59,044 nt of DNA, from the NCBI GenBank assembly GCA_020832495.1, contig JAFIEP010000001.1:1-59044 (forward strand). The letters run 5' to 3'. Shown here piece after piece: positions 43,113 through 51,300 of the stretch. The position numbers were made by a program, and so were the translations under genes. The notes below the pieces were generated by a model. It had not been told where the DNA came from, did not search any database, and saw only the letters and a program-made list of their open reading frames with translations. Origin of the DNA: Acidimicrobiia bacterium. Lineage in GTDB: Bacteria; Actinomycetota; Acidimicrobiia; Acidimicrobiales; Acidimicrobilacustridaceae. Numbering within the stretch: the stretch's first letter is position 1; every line of letters begins with the position of its first letter.

Positions 43113-45475
43113 CGGGCAGCGAAGGCGGGCGCGCCGTACAGGGTGGTGCGCTGCCGCAGGGGACGCCCGAGGGGAGCGACGAGGTCGGCCAGGTCGTCGG
43201 GTTCCATGCCCTGGCCGTGGCTGGCCCCGGCGGCACGAGAGATGTTCTCGTCCATGAGGGTGCCGCCGAGGTCGTTCACACCCGCCCGCAACGCCTGGCG
43301 GGCCCCCTCGACGCCCATCTTCACCCACGACACCTGGATGTTCGCGATGGTGCCGTGGTACGCAATGCGACCCACGGCGTGCATCAGCAGCGCTTCGCGG
43401 AACGTCGGGCCGCGGCGGGCCCGTCGCTGCAGGTAGATGGGGGCGGCCATGTGCACGAACGGCAGCGGCACGAACTCGGTGAAGCCCCCGGTGATCGCCT
43501 GCAGGTCGCGGGTGCGCAGCAGGTGACGGGCCCACGAACGTGGGTGTTCGATGGCGCCGAACATGATGGTGACGTTGGACCGCAGCCCCACCTCGTGGGC
43601 GGTGCGGTGGGCGTCGAGCCACTCGTCGGTGGTGATCTTGTCGGGGCACAGCTCGGCTCGGACGTCGTCGTCGAGGATCTCCGCGGCGGTGCCGGGCAGG
43701 GTGGCCAGTCCGGCGTCCTTGAGGCGCAGCAGGTAGTCGCGCAGCGGTTCGTCGAGCCGCCGTGCGCCTTCGGTCACCTCGAGGGCGGTGAAGCCGTGGA
43801 TGTGGATGTCCGGCGCGGCCTCGTGCACGGCCCGGGCCACGTCGATGTAGTAGTCGCCGTCGAAGTCGGGGTGGATGCCGCCCTGCAGACAGACCTCGGT
43901 GGCGCCCAACTCGGCGGCCTCACGGACCCGCCCGGCGATGTCGTCGAGGGTGAGCAGGTAGGGGGTGCCCCGCAGGTTCAGCGAGCGAGGGCCCTTCGAG
44001 AAGCCGCAGAAACGGCAGCGGAAGGTGCACACGTTGGTGTAGTTGATGTTGCGGTTGTGGACGAAGGTGACCTCGTCGCCCACCGTGGCGTGCCGCAGGT
44101 CGTCGGCCACCTCGCACACGGCCACGACCTCCGAGCCGCGGGCGCTGAAGAGCGTGACCAGTTCGTCCTCACCGGGTTCCTGGCCGAGGAGCACCCCGGT
44201 GAGCACCTCGTCGACCGCACCACGGACCCGGGCGCCGGCGAGGTCCCACGAGCGTTCAGGCAGCAGCGTCGCCGGTGGGTTCGACCCACCCGAGTACCAC
44301 GCCGTGCTGCGGCGACCGATCTGGAGCACCTCGACGCCGGCGTCGATCTGCTCGGCCGAGGGAGGAGCGAGGCGCTGCACGTGCACTGCCCTGGGATCGT
44401 CGCGGCCGAGGCCTTCGGCGTTGCTGCGATCGGCCACGGCGAACCGCAGCGACGGCGCCAGCCAGCGTTCGGGATCGAGGACCATCTCGGGGTAGATGGT
44501 CAGTCGGGGCGCCAGGACGTGCCCGGCGGCCTCGGTCTGCTGCGCCAGCCGTTCGAGGGCCGGCCACGGCCGTTCGGGGTTGACGTGGTCGGCCGTCACC
44601 GGTGACACGCCACCCCAGTCGTCGATGCCCGCCCGCAGCAACGCACCGAGGTCGTCGGCCAGGTTGGGCGGCGCCTGCACGTGCACCTCGTCGGGGAGGA
44701 TGACCCGGGCCAGGGCGATGGCGTCGAGGTGGTCCTCGGTGGGGCAGGGGGCGGCGTCGGCCATGGCGGTGGCCGGCTTGGGCAGGAAGTTCTGGACGAT
44801 GACCTCTTGAACGTGGCCCCAGCGGCGGTGGCTCCGGGCGATGGCCTCGAGCGCGTCGATGCGGTCACGGCGGGTCTCACCGATGCCGACGAGGATGCCG
44901 GTGGTGAAGGGGATGGCCAGCGACCCGGCGGCCTCGAGGGTGGCCAGGCGGCGTTCGGGGGTCTTGTCGGGTGCGCCGCGGTGGCAAGGGAGGTCGGCGC
45001 GCAGCGTCTCGATCATCATCCCCTGCGACGGGGACACCTCACGCAGCCTGGCCAGCTCGGCGGCGTCCAGCGCCCCGGCGTTGGCGTGGGGGAGGAGACC
45101 TGTTTCGGTCACCACCAGCTCGCACATGGCCACCAGGTAGTCGACGGTGGAGGCGTAGCCGTGCTCGGCCAGCCACCGGCGGGCGACGTCGTAGCGTTCC
45201 TCTGGGGCCTCACCGAGGGTGAAGAGGGCCTCGTGGCAGCCGAACTGCGCTCCGGTGGTGGCGATGGCCAGCACCTCGTCGGGGGTGAGGTACGGGGCGT
45301 CGAGGCGGGCCGGGGGCTGGGCGAACGTGCAGTAGCCACAGCGGTCGCGGCACAGCTTGGTGAGCGGGATGAACACCTTGGGTGAATAGGTGACCCGCGT
45401 GCCGTGGGCGCGGTCGCGTCGTTGACGGGCGCGGCGGTGCAGGTCCGGCCCCGGAGCCAGCGAGGGATCGGTCAT
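43109..45475 (-). CDS. fbiC: FO synthase, fused CofG-CofH (FbiC)
   Basis: A 788-residue fusion of two radical-SAM enzymes that make 7,8-didemethyl-8-hydroxy-5-deazariboflavin, the chromophore of coenzyme F420, from a flavin-pathway uracil and tyrosine. The N-terminal half (CofG) has CRDRCGYC at residues 42-49; the C-terminal half (CofH) has CTFRCRFC near 483, after NRNINYTNV. CofG before CofH and the length are normal for actinobacterial FbiC. The ATG overlaps the pgl stop (ATGA), and its own stop overlaps the LOG gene. Confidence 0.95.
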   Translation of the reverse strand: MTDPSLAPGPDLHRRARQRRDRAHGTRVTYSPKVFIPLTKLCRDRCGYCTFAQPPARLDAPYLTPDEVLAIATTGAQFGCHEALFTLGEAPEERYDVARRWLAEHGYASTVDYLVAMCELVVTETGLLPHANAGALDAAELARLREVSPSQGMMIETLRADLPCHRGAPDKTPERRLATLEAAGSLAIPFTTGILVGIGETRRDRIDALEAIARSHRRWGHVQEVIVQNFLPKPATAMADAAPCPTEDHLDAIALARVILPDEVHVQAPPNLADDLGALLRAGIDDWGGVSPVTADHVNPERPWPALERLAQQTEAAGHVLAPRLTIYPEMVLDPERWLAPSLRFAVADRSNAEGLGRDDPRAVHVQRLAPPSAEQIDAGVEVLQIGRRSTAWYSGGSNPPATLLPERSWDLAGARVRGAVDEVLTGVLLGQEPGEDELVTLFSARGSEVVAVCEVADDLRHATVGDEVTFVHNRNINYTNVCTFRCRFCGFSKGPRSLNLRGTPYLLTLDDIAGRVREAAELGATEVCLQGGIHPDFDGDYYIDVARAVHEAAPDIHIHGFTALEVTEGARRLDEPLRDYLLRLKDAGLATLPGTAAEILDDDVRAELCPDKITTDEWLDAHRTAHEVGLRSNVTIMFGAIEHPRSWARHLLRTRDLQAITGGFTEFVPLPFVHMAAPIYLQRRARRGPTFREALLMHAVGRIAYHGTIANIQVSWVKMGVEGARQALRAGVNDLGGTLMDENISRAAGASHGQGMEPDDLADLVAPLGRPLRQRTTLYGAPAFAAR

Positions 45476-46152
45476 CGGTTCTCCACCTGTTCGGCGGCGG
45501 CCGGGTCGGCCAGCCAGACGACCCGCTCGGCTTTCACGTGGCTGGCCGGGGCGGTGGCGTCGCCCTCCACCACCCGCCGCAGCGCGTCGGCCTTCTCGGC
45601 GCCGGTCACGGTGACCAGCACCAGGCGGGCCCGGGCGATGCCCCCGAAGGTGAGCGTCATGCGCTCGTGGGGGTTGTGGCCCAGGGGGTCGGTGTTCATG
45701 ACCACCAGGCGGCCGGGATCGGCCTCGAGTGCGGACGACTCGGGGAACAGCGAGGCCGTGTGGCCGTCGGGGCCGAGGCCCAGGTGGATCACGTCGATGC
45801 GCCCCAACTCGCCGATGCGCAATTGGTAGGGATCGGGTCCCTCGTCGCAGCGCATCGGGTAGGTGGCGTTGGCGGCCCCCACCTGGTCGAGCAGCGCCTC
45901 TCGCCCCAGCCGGTAGTTGGAGTCCTCGTCGTCGCCCGGGACGCAACGCTCGTCGCCCCAGTAGACGTCCACCTTCCACCAGTCAATCTGGGTGGCAGCG
46001 TCCGCAGCCAGCCGTTCGTAGCAGCGGCGGGCGGTGTCACCGCCCGACAGCGCCACCGAGAAGGTGTCGAGCGGGCGCGCGTGGAATGCCTCCACCACCC
46101 GCTCGGCGAACTCGCCGGGGACGTCGTCAACGACGATGAGTTCTCCGTGCAT
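45472..46152 (-). CDS. pgl: 6-phosphogluconolactonase
   Basis: A 226-residue DevB-type lactonase that opens 6-phosphogluconolactone in the oxidative pentose phosphate pathway. The pattern FSVALSGGDTARRCYERL, WWKVDVYWGDERCVPGDDEDSNY and LGLGPDGHTASLFP is diagnostic. ATG 46152 is 13 nt after transaldolase; a longer start exists upstream with no family sequence. The downstream overlap with fbiC links the step after glucose-6-phosphate oxidation directly to F420 synthesis. Confidence 0.9.
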   Translation of the reverse strand: MHGELIVVDDVPGEFAERVVEAFHARPLDTFSVALSGGDTARRCYERLAADAATQIDWWKVDVYWGDERCVPGDDEDSNYRLGREALLDQVGAANATYPMRCDEGPDPYQLRIGELGRIDVIHLGLGPDGHTASLFPESSALEADPGRLVVMNTDPLGHNPHERMTLTFGGIARARLVLVTVTGAEKADALRRVVEGDATAPASHVKAERVVWLADPAAAEQVENR

Positions 46153-46165
46153 ACCGACGTGGCCC

Positions 46166-47260
46166 TCAGGTCCCGAAGCGCTCGGCCTTGGCCTCGAGCG
46201 CCGAGATGAGATCGTCGAACGACTTCGAGAACGAGGCCACACCTTCGGCTTCGAGGGTGGCGGTGACGTCGTCGATGTCCACCCCCACCTCGGCCAGGTC
46301 GGCCAGCACCTTGCGGGCAGCGTCGGGATCGGCGTCGACGGTGCGGGCCACCGTGCCGTGGTCCTCGAAGTCGGCCAGGGTGGCGTCGGGCACCGTGTTG
46401 ACCGTGTTGGGGCCGATGAGCGAGTCGATGTAGAGGGTGTCGGGATAGTCGGGGTTCTTGGTGGACGTCGACGCCCACAGGGGCCGTTGCACCTTGGCGC
46501 CGCGGGCCACCAGCGCGTCCCAGCGGGGTCCGCTGAAGTGTTCGAGGAAGTGCTGGTAGGCCACCTGGGCGTTGGCCACCGCCACCTTGCCGCGCAAGGC
46601 CAGCGCAGCCTCGGTGCCGATGGCTTCCAGGCGGCGGTCCACCTCGGTGTCCACCCGGCTGACGAAGAACGAGGCCACCGACGACACCTTGGAGAGGTCG
46701 CCGTCGTACGCCTCGAGACCCGACAGGTAGGCCTCGATGACCTCGTCGTAGCGCTGGAGCGAGAACAGCAGGGTCACGTTGACGCTGTGGCCTTCGCTCA
46801 GCACCTGGCGGATGGCCGGGATGCCCTCGGCGGTGCCGGGGATCTTCACGTACAGGTTGGGCTCGTCGATGAGCGAGTGCAGGTGGCGGGCCGCCGCGAT
46901 GGTGCCGTCGGTGTCGTGGGCCAATGAGGGCGCCACCTCGACCGAGACGTAGCCGTCGACGCCGTTCGACTGTTCGTGCACCGGCGCCAGGATCCGCAGG
47001 GCGTCGCGTATGTCGCGGGTGACCAGTTCCCAGTAGGCGGCCTCGACGTCGTCGCCGGCGGTGGTGGCTTCGCGGAACTGCGGGTCGTAGTCGTCGGTGG
47101 ACTCGATGGCCTTCTGGAAGATGGTGGGGTTCGACGTGATGCCCCGCACCCCGCGCTCGACCCATCGCTCGAGCTCACCGGAGGTGATCCAGCCTCGCTT
47201 GAGATTGTCGAGCCAGGGGCTCTGGCCCTGCTGGTCGAACAGGTCGTTGAGTCGTCCCAT
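46166..47260 (-). CDS. tal: Transaldolase
   Basis: A 364-residue transaldolase, transferring dihydroxyacetone units between sugar phosphates. ITSNPTIFQKAIESTDDYD is the N-terminal motif and NLYVKIPGTAEGIPAI carries the Schiff-base Lys. The length fits the actinobacterial class of about 365 residues. ATG 47260 has AAAGGACGAGG upstream; a much longer frame upstream overlaps transketolase and is not coding. It lies 38 nt after tkt. Confidence 0.92.
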   Translation of the reverse strand: MGRLNDLFDQQGQSPWLDNLKRGWITSGELERWVERGVRGITSNPTIFQKAIESTDDYDPQFREATTAGDDVEAAYWELVTRDIRDALRILAPVHEQSNGVDGYVSVEVAPSLAHDTDGTIAAARHLHSLIDEPNLYVKIPGTAEGIPAIRQVLSEGHSVNVTLLFSLQRYDEVIEAYLSGLEAYDGDLSKVSSVASFFVSRVDTEVDRRLEAIGTEAALALRGKVAVANAQVAYQHFLEHFSGPRWDALVARGAKVQRPLWASTSTKNPDYPDTLYIDSLIGPNTVNTVPDATLADFEDHGTVARTVDADPDAARKVLADLAEVGVDIDDVTATLEAEGVASFSKSFDDLISALEAKAERFGT

Positions 47261-47298
47261 GCCTCGTCCTTTCGGTCGGCTGGCCGGTCGCTCGTCGG

Positions 47299-49269
47299 TC
47301 AGGACGAACGGGCCAGGAGTTCCTTTGCTCGGGTGGTCACGTGTTCGGGGGTCATGCCCAGCTCGGCCAGCACGGTGCTGCCCGGAGCGGACGCCCCGAA
47401 GCGGTCGATGCCCACCGAGTCGTCGGCCCAGCGGCACCACCCGAAGGTGGAGCCGGCCTCGACGCTCAGCACCGGCACCCCGGCGGGCAGGACCTCGTCG
47501 CGGTAGGCGGCGTCTTGTTCCTCGAAGAGTTCCCACGAGGGCATGGACACCACCCGGGCGGCCACACCGTCGCTCTGGAGCGCGGCGGCGGCGTCGCGGG
47601 CGACCCACACCTCCGAGCCGGTGGCCAGGAGGACGATGGCCGGCGCCGTGTCGGGCTCCACCAGCACGTAGGCGCCACGCAGGACCCCTTCGTTGCCGGC
47701 GGTGCCGTCGAGCACCGGCAGGTTCTGGCGGGACAGCACGAGCGCCACCGGGCCGGACCGTTCGACGGCCACCCGCCAGGCCATGGCCGATTCGTTGGCG
47801 TCGGCCGGACGCACCAGGCACAGGCCGGGGATGGCCCGCAGGGCGGCCAGTTGTTCGATGGGCTGGTGGGTGGGGCCGTCCTCGCCCACGCCGACGGAGT
47901 CATGGCTCCACGAGTAGATGACGTGGGCCTCGCTCAACGCGGCCAGGCGGACGGCGGGTCGCATGTAGTCGCTGAAGATGAAGAACGTGCCGCCGATGGG
48001 CAGCACGCCGCCGTGGAGGGCCATCCCGTTCATGGCCGCGCCCATGGCGTGTTCGCGCACCCCGAAGTGCAGGAGGCGACCTTCGCGGTTGTCGGCGTCG
48101 AACACCGGGGTGTCGGACATGGCCACGCCGGTGTTGCCGGTCAGGTCGGCGCCGCCGCCCAATAGGCCGGGGACACCGTCGAGGATGGCGTTGAGGCATG
48201 CCTTGGACGAGTTGCGGGTGGCCACCTTCTCGCCGGGTTGCCAGGTGGGGAGCTTGTCGTACCAGCCGGTCAGGCCCCGTCCGGCCAGGCAGGCGTCGAG
48301 CACCTCGCGGTCGCCGTCCCAGGCGGCCAGGCGGGCTTCCCACTCGGCACGGGTGGCGGCCCCTCGGGCGGCCAGGGTGCGCATGTGTTCGGCCACGTCG
48401 GGTGGCACGTGGAAGGTCTCGTCGGGCGGGAGGCCCATGAGTTCCTTGGTGCGGGCGATTTCCTCGGGCGGGAAGGGCGAGCCGTGGGCGGCGGCGGTGT
48501 CGGTGAACTCCGGCGACGGGGTGCCGATGTGGCTGCGCAGCACGACGAGCGACGGACGGTCGGTGACGTCCATGGCGGCCCGCACGGCGGCTTCGAGTGC
48601 GTCGACGTCGTCGGCGATCTCACCCACGTCGTGCACGTCCCAGCCGTAGGCGGCGAAACGGGCGGCGGCGTCGTCGGTGAGGGCCAACTCGGTGGGGCCG
48701 TCGATGGTGATGTGGTTGTCGTCGTAGACGACGACCAGGCGGCCGAGGGCCTGGTGGCCGGCCAGGCTGGCGGCCTCGTGGCTGATGCCTTCCATGAGGT
48801 CGCCGTCGCTGGCGATGGCGAAGGTGTGGTGGTCGAACAGTTCGGAGCCGAAACGGGCGCGCAGGTGCTCTTCGGCCATGGCCAGGCCCACGGCGTTGGC
48901 GATGCCCTGCCCGAGCGGGCCGGTGGTCACCTCGATGCCGGGGGTGTGGTGCACCTCGGGGTGGCCGGGGGTGCGGCTGCCCCACTGGCGGAAGGCGCGC
49001 AGGTCGTCGAGGGTGACGCCGTAGCCGCAGAGGTGCAGCATGGAGTACTGCAAGATGGAGGCGTGGCCGCACGACAGCACGAAGCGGTCACGGTCGGGCC
49101 AGTGGGGCTCGGCGGGGTCGAAGCGCATGATGCGCCCCCACAGGGCGTAGGCCAGCGGTGCCAGGGCCATGGCGGTGCCCGGATGGCCGGAGTTGGCCTC
49201 CCGCGGCCCGTCCATGGCCAAGCCACGGATCACGCTGATCGTGCGGTCCTGCAGGTCCTCGTCGCTCAC
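47299..49269 (-). CDS. tkt: Transketolase
   Basis: A 656-residue thiamine-diphosphate enzyme moving two-carbon units in the non-oxidative pentose phosphate pathway. The cofactor-binding part is ASDGDLMEGISHEAASLAGH...VVVYDDNHITIDG; SGHPGTAMALAPLAYALWG and SCGHASILQYSMLH are typical N-terminal segments, and the pyrimidine domain has FGVREHAMGAAMNGMALHGG. GTG 49269 has a CCAGGAGCGAGG ribosome-binding site. It is the first gene of tkt-tal-pgl-fbiC-LOG, which has no sign of an internal terminator. Confidence 0.93.
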   Translation of the reverse strand: MSDEDLQDRTISVIRGLAMDGPREANSGHPGTAMALAPLAYALWGRIMRFDPAEPHWPDRDRFVLSCGHASILQYSMLHLCGYGVTLDDLRAFRQWGSRTPGHPEVHHTPGIEVTTGPLGQGIANAVGLAMAEEHLRARFGSELFDHHTFAIASDGDLMEGISHEAASLAGHQALGRLVVVYDDNHITIDGPTELALTDDAAARFAAYGWDVHDVGEIADDVDALEAAVRAAMDVTDRPSLVVLRSHIGTPSPEFTDTAAAHGSPFPPEEIARTKELMGLPPDETFHVPPDVAEHMRTLAARGAATRAEWEARLAAWDGDREVLDACLAGRGLTGWYDKLPTWQPGEKVATRNSSKACLNAILDGVPGLLGGGADLTGNTGVAMSDTPVFDADNREGRLLHFGVREHAMGAAMNGMALHGGVLPIGGTFFIFSDYMRPAVRLAALSEAHVIYSWSHDSVGVGEDGPTHQPIEQLAALRAIPGLCLVRPADANESAMAWRVAVERSGPVALVLSRQNLPVLDGTAGNEGVLRGAYVLVEPDTAPAIVLLATGSEVWVARDAAAALQSDGVAARVVSMPSWELFEEQDAAYRDEVLPAGVPVLSVEAGSTFGWCRWADDSVGIDRFGASAPGSTVLAELGMTPEHVTTRAKELLARSS

Positions 49270-49296
49270 GCCTCGCTCCTGGTCGTCGTGGCGGCC

Positions 49297-49302
49297 ACCC
49301 TA
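49297..49302 (-). promoter_or_regulatory. -10 element TAGGGT of the tkt operon
   Basis: On minus, TAGGGT stands 27 nt before GTG 49269. The leader of about 20 nt includes the ribosome-binding site, so unlike most promoters here this message is not leaderless. Confidence 0.45.
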
Positions 49303-49312
49303 CACCGACGTC

Positions 49313-49330
49313 GGCCGGTGCTCACCGGCC
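49313..49330. promoter_or_regulatory. Inverted repeat over the tkt -35 region
   Basis: GGCCGGTG at 49313-49320 and CACCGGCC at 49323-49330 are perfect inverted copies with a 2-nt centre, 10-28 bp upstream of the TAGGGT element. The close centre suits a dimeric regulator's operator better than an RNA hairpin. Confidence 0.4.
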
Positions 49331-49642
49331 TGATTCGGTGGTTCCGGGGCGACGGTCGGGGGTGGTGGTGCTGGGTCCGAGCGGTTGCGCGCGGGGGTCG
49401 GGCCTCGTGGGGAAGAATGGTGCAGGAGTGCGCCGGTAGCGCGAGGTAGGAGGTCGGCCGCGTTGCGCGACCAAGCCGATGATGTCGTGTCGGCCGGAGG
49501 TGAAGGAGTGCTTCTTGTCTGAGTGGGACAACGTGTCGGTGAGTGACCCAGCCCGACGGTGGACCATCTGGCGGGTCACCTGTGCTGCGCCTGGCTCGCT
49601 TGCACTCAGCAGACGGTTGACAGCTCCCTGCGGGTGCTCATC

Positions 49643-49840
49643 GTGACCCGGCATGTCGCGCGGATCGGCGTCGCTGTGGCTGCGATCTGTGCTCTCGCAC
49701 TGGCTGCATGTGGACAAGAGCAAGGGGTGCTGTCATCCGTCCACTGCGATGAGACACGAGCACAGCACAACCCGTCCGGGTACGGGTTCGAACTCGGTAA
49801 CCAACACGCAGTCAACACCCAAGCCGGGTGCGACCCGTGA
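49643..49840 (+). CDS. Small lipoprotein
   Basis: A 65-residue precursor from GTG 49643: basic MTRHVAR, a hydrophobic stretch VGVAVAAICALALAAC-like with the lipobox LALAAC, and a mature part of about 44 residues with two further cysteines (VHCDETRAQHNPSGYG and QAGCDP) that could form a disulfide. Unknown function. The GTG is one of three in-frame candidates (49559, 49634, 49643); only the last gives a standard n-region. The stop overlaps the next start by GTGA. Confidence 0.5.
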   Translation: MTRHVARIGVAVAAICALALAACGQEQGVLSSVHCDETRAQHNPSGYGFELGNQHAVNTQAGCDP

Positions 49841-50307
49841 AGCTCGCACTTCTTGTGATCGCAGCGCTGTCTGTTCTCGTTGCGTGCGGTGGGTCACCTC
49901 CCGACAGGATGACCGTGGAAAGTGATCTCCGTACGATCGAGTCGTGGCTGACCGATAACGGAATGGAGTTTGACCAACCAGGCCGAGTGGACTCCATACA
50001 CTGCCCACCAGGAATGTGGCCATGGGCCAGCCACACGGAGGAACAGCTGTTCCTCGAGATCCCAGTCCCGACACGGGGTATCTCCCGCTCAGATCTTCTC
50101 GACTCGCTCCGTGAGGCGACGCGAGCGGCAGCGGTCGATCCGCACATGGCGCCCGAGCTACATGGCGCCTTGCGGCCGGAAGTTGCTCTGCTTGAGGAAG
50201 ACGACTTCATCTACATTGGGGAAACGTACAGAGTCGGGGTTGCGCGCTCCGAGTCAGAGAATGTCGTCCTCATCTCGTCAGAGTGCCTTGACGACCTATC
50301 GGGATAA
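49837..50307 (+). CDS. Lipoprotein, unknown
   Basis: A 156-residue precursor from GTG 49837: signal KLALLVIAALSVLVAC with a lipobox, then a mature part that is mostly helix and strand with ESDLRTIESWLTDNGMEFD, PPGMWPWASHTEEQLFLEIP and two cysteines (IHCPPG, SSECLDD). I do not recognise it. GC content is lower than in the housekeeping genes. Coupled with the lipoprotein above; the IS element starts 73 bp after its stop. Confidence 0.6.
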   Translation: MKLALLVIAALSVLVACGGSPPDRMTVESDLRTIESWLTDNGMEFDQPGRVDSIHCPPGMWPWASHTEEQLFLEIPVPTRGISRSDLLDSLREATRAAAVDPHMAPELHGALRPEVALLEEDDFIYIGETYRVGVARSESENVVLISSECLDDLSG

Positions 50308-50372
50308 GGCGCTCGCTGAGAGACTGGCATGGTGATCAACCCGGCCCCAGATGCGCGTCGCGCCGCCGGCCG

Positions 50373-50380
50373 CCGCTGGC
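50373..50380. repeat. Left 8-bp target duplication of the IS256-type element
   Basis: CCGCTGGC, repeated exactly at 54921-54928 on the other side of the element. IS256-family elements make 8-9 bp duplications. Confidence 0.8.
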
Positions 50381-50384
50381 GTAT

Positions 50385-50412
50385 GAGTCCCCTGGCGTGG
50401 TGGGGTTTGGGT
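50385..50412. repeat. Left inverted repeat of the IS256-type element
   Basis: 28 bp, GAGTCCCCTGGCGTGGTGGG then GTTTGGGT, matched by the inverted repeat at 54889-54916 with three mismatches. Confidence 0.8.
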
Positions 50413-50485
50413 CCACCGCGTGGTGAGCCACCGGCGTGATGCTCGGTGTGTACCTACCAAAGTGCACACCAAGGAGATCACACCG

Positions 50486-51268
50486 ATGGCTCTTGATGAT
50501 TCTGGCGTTTCTGAACTGCTCGACGCGCTCGCGGTGGGTGAGGGGACCGATCTGGTCCGCGAGCTCGCCCAGTGGGCGTTGCAGCAACTGATCGAGGCCG
50601 AGGCCACAGCTGCGATCGGTGCCGGGGCGTGGGAACGCGCCGAGGGGCGTACGACGCATCGCAACGGGCACCGGCCTCGAGTGCTGTCGACCAAGGCTGG
50701 CGATCTGCAGCTCGCCATCCCGAAGCTGCGCAAGGGATCGTTCTTCCCGGGGCTGTTGGAGCCTCGCCGGCGCATCGACCAGGCCCTGTACGCCGTGGTG
50801 ATGGAGGCCTACGTCAACGGGATCTCGACCCGGTCAGTCGATGAACTCGTCGGCGCCATGGGCGTTGACACCGGCATCTCCAAGTCCGAGGTGAGCCGCA
50901 TCTGCGTGGCGCTCGACGAACGCGTCGAAGCGTTCCGCAACCGCACCCTCGGCCACGTCGCGTTCCCCTACGTGTACCTCGACGCCACCTACATCAACGT
51001 CCGCGACGACGCGTTGGGCCAGGTCGTGTCGCGAGCAGTGGTGATCGCCACCGGGATCACCGCCAACGGCGCCCGCGAGGTGCTGGGCGTCGACATCGGC
51101 GACTCAGAAGACGAGACGTTTTGGACCCGGTTCTTGCGGTCGCTGCGAGACCGCGGCCTCAACGGAGTGCGCCTGGTGATCTCCGACGCGCACGCCGGGC
51201 TGAAGGCCTCGATCCGCAAGTGCTTCACCGGATCTTCCTGGCAGCGCTGTCGAGTGCACTACGCCCGC
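50486..51268 (+). pseudogene. IS256-family transposase, 5' part
   Basis: Codons 1-261 of the transposase: ATG 50486 with AAGGAGA upstream, LVRELAQWALQQLIEAEATAAIGAGAWERAEGRTTHRNGHRPR is the N-terminal domain, VFPYVYLDATYINVRDD-type sequence and ARIVISDAHAGLKASI hold the first two Asp residues of the DDE site (LDATY and SDAHAG). It runs to SWQRCRVHYAR, where the other transposon cuts it, and resumes with NLLATVPK at 54428. Joined, the parts make 408 residues without a frame change. Confidence 0.88.
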
Positions 51269-51300
51269 ATTGACCGGCCCTCGGTGTCGGGGATGAGTAG

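Larger units (their letters stand above)
49270..49642. other. Gap with the tkt promoter and the edge of an accessory region
   Basis: This 373-bp stretch has no convincing gene. Its left end holds the tkt leader with a TAGGGT -10 element on minus (49302 to 49297) and an inverted repeat upstream. From about 49,430 the composition drifts to lower GC and irregular codon position bias, which marks the start of the accessory island. No tRNA or integrase attachment site is apparent. Confidence 0.5.

Noticed and set aside
46166-47821. 551-codon frame extending transaldolase upstream
   Set aside because: The extra 187 codons are antisense-phase sequence of transketolase; ATG 47260 has a good ribosome-binding site and the normal transaldolase N-terminus.
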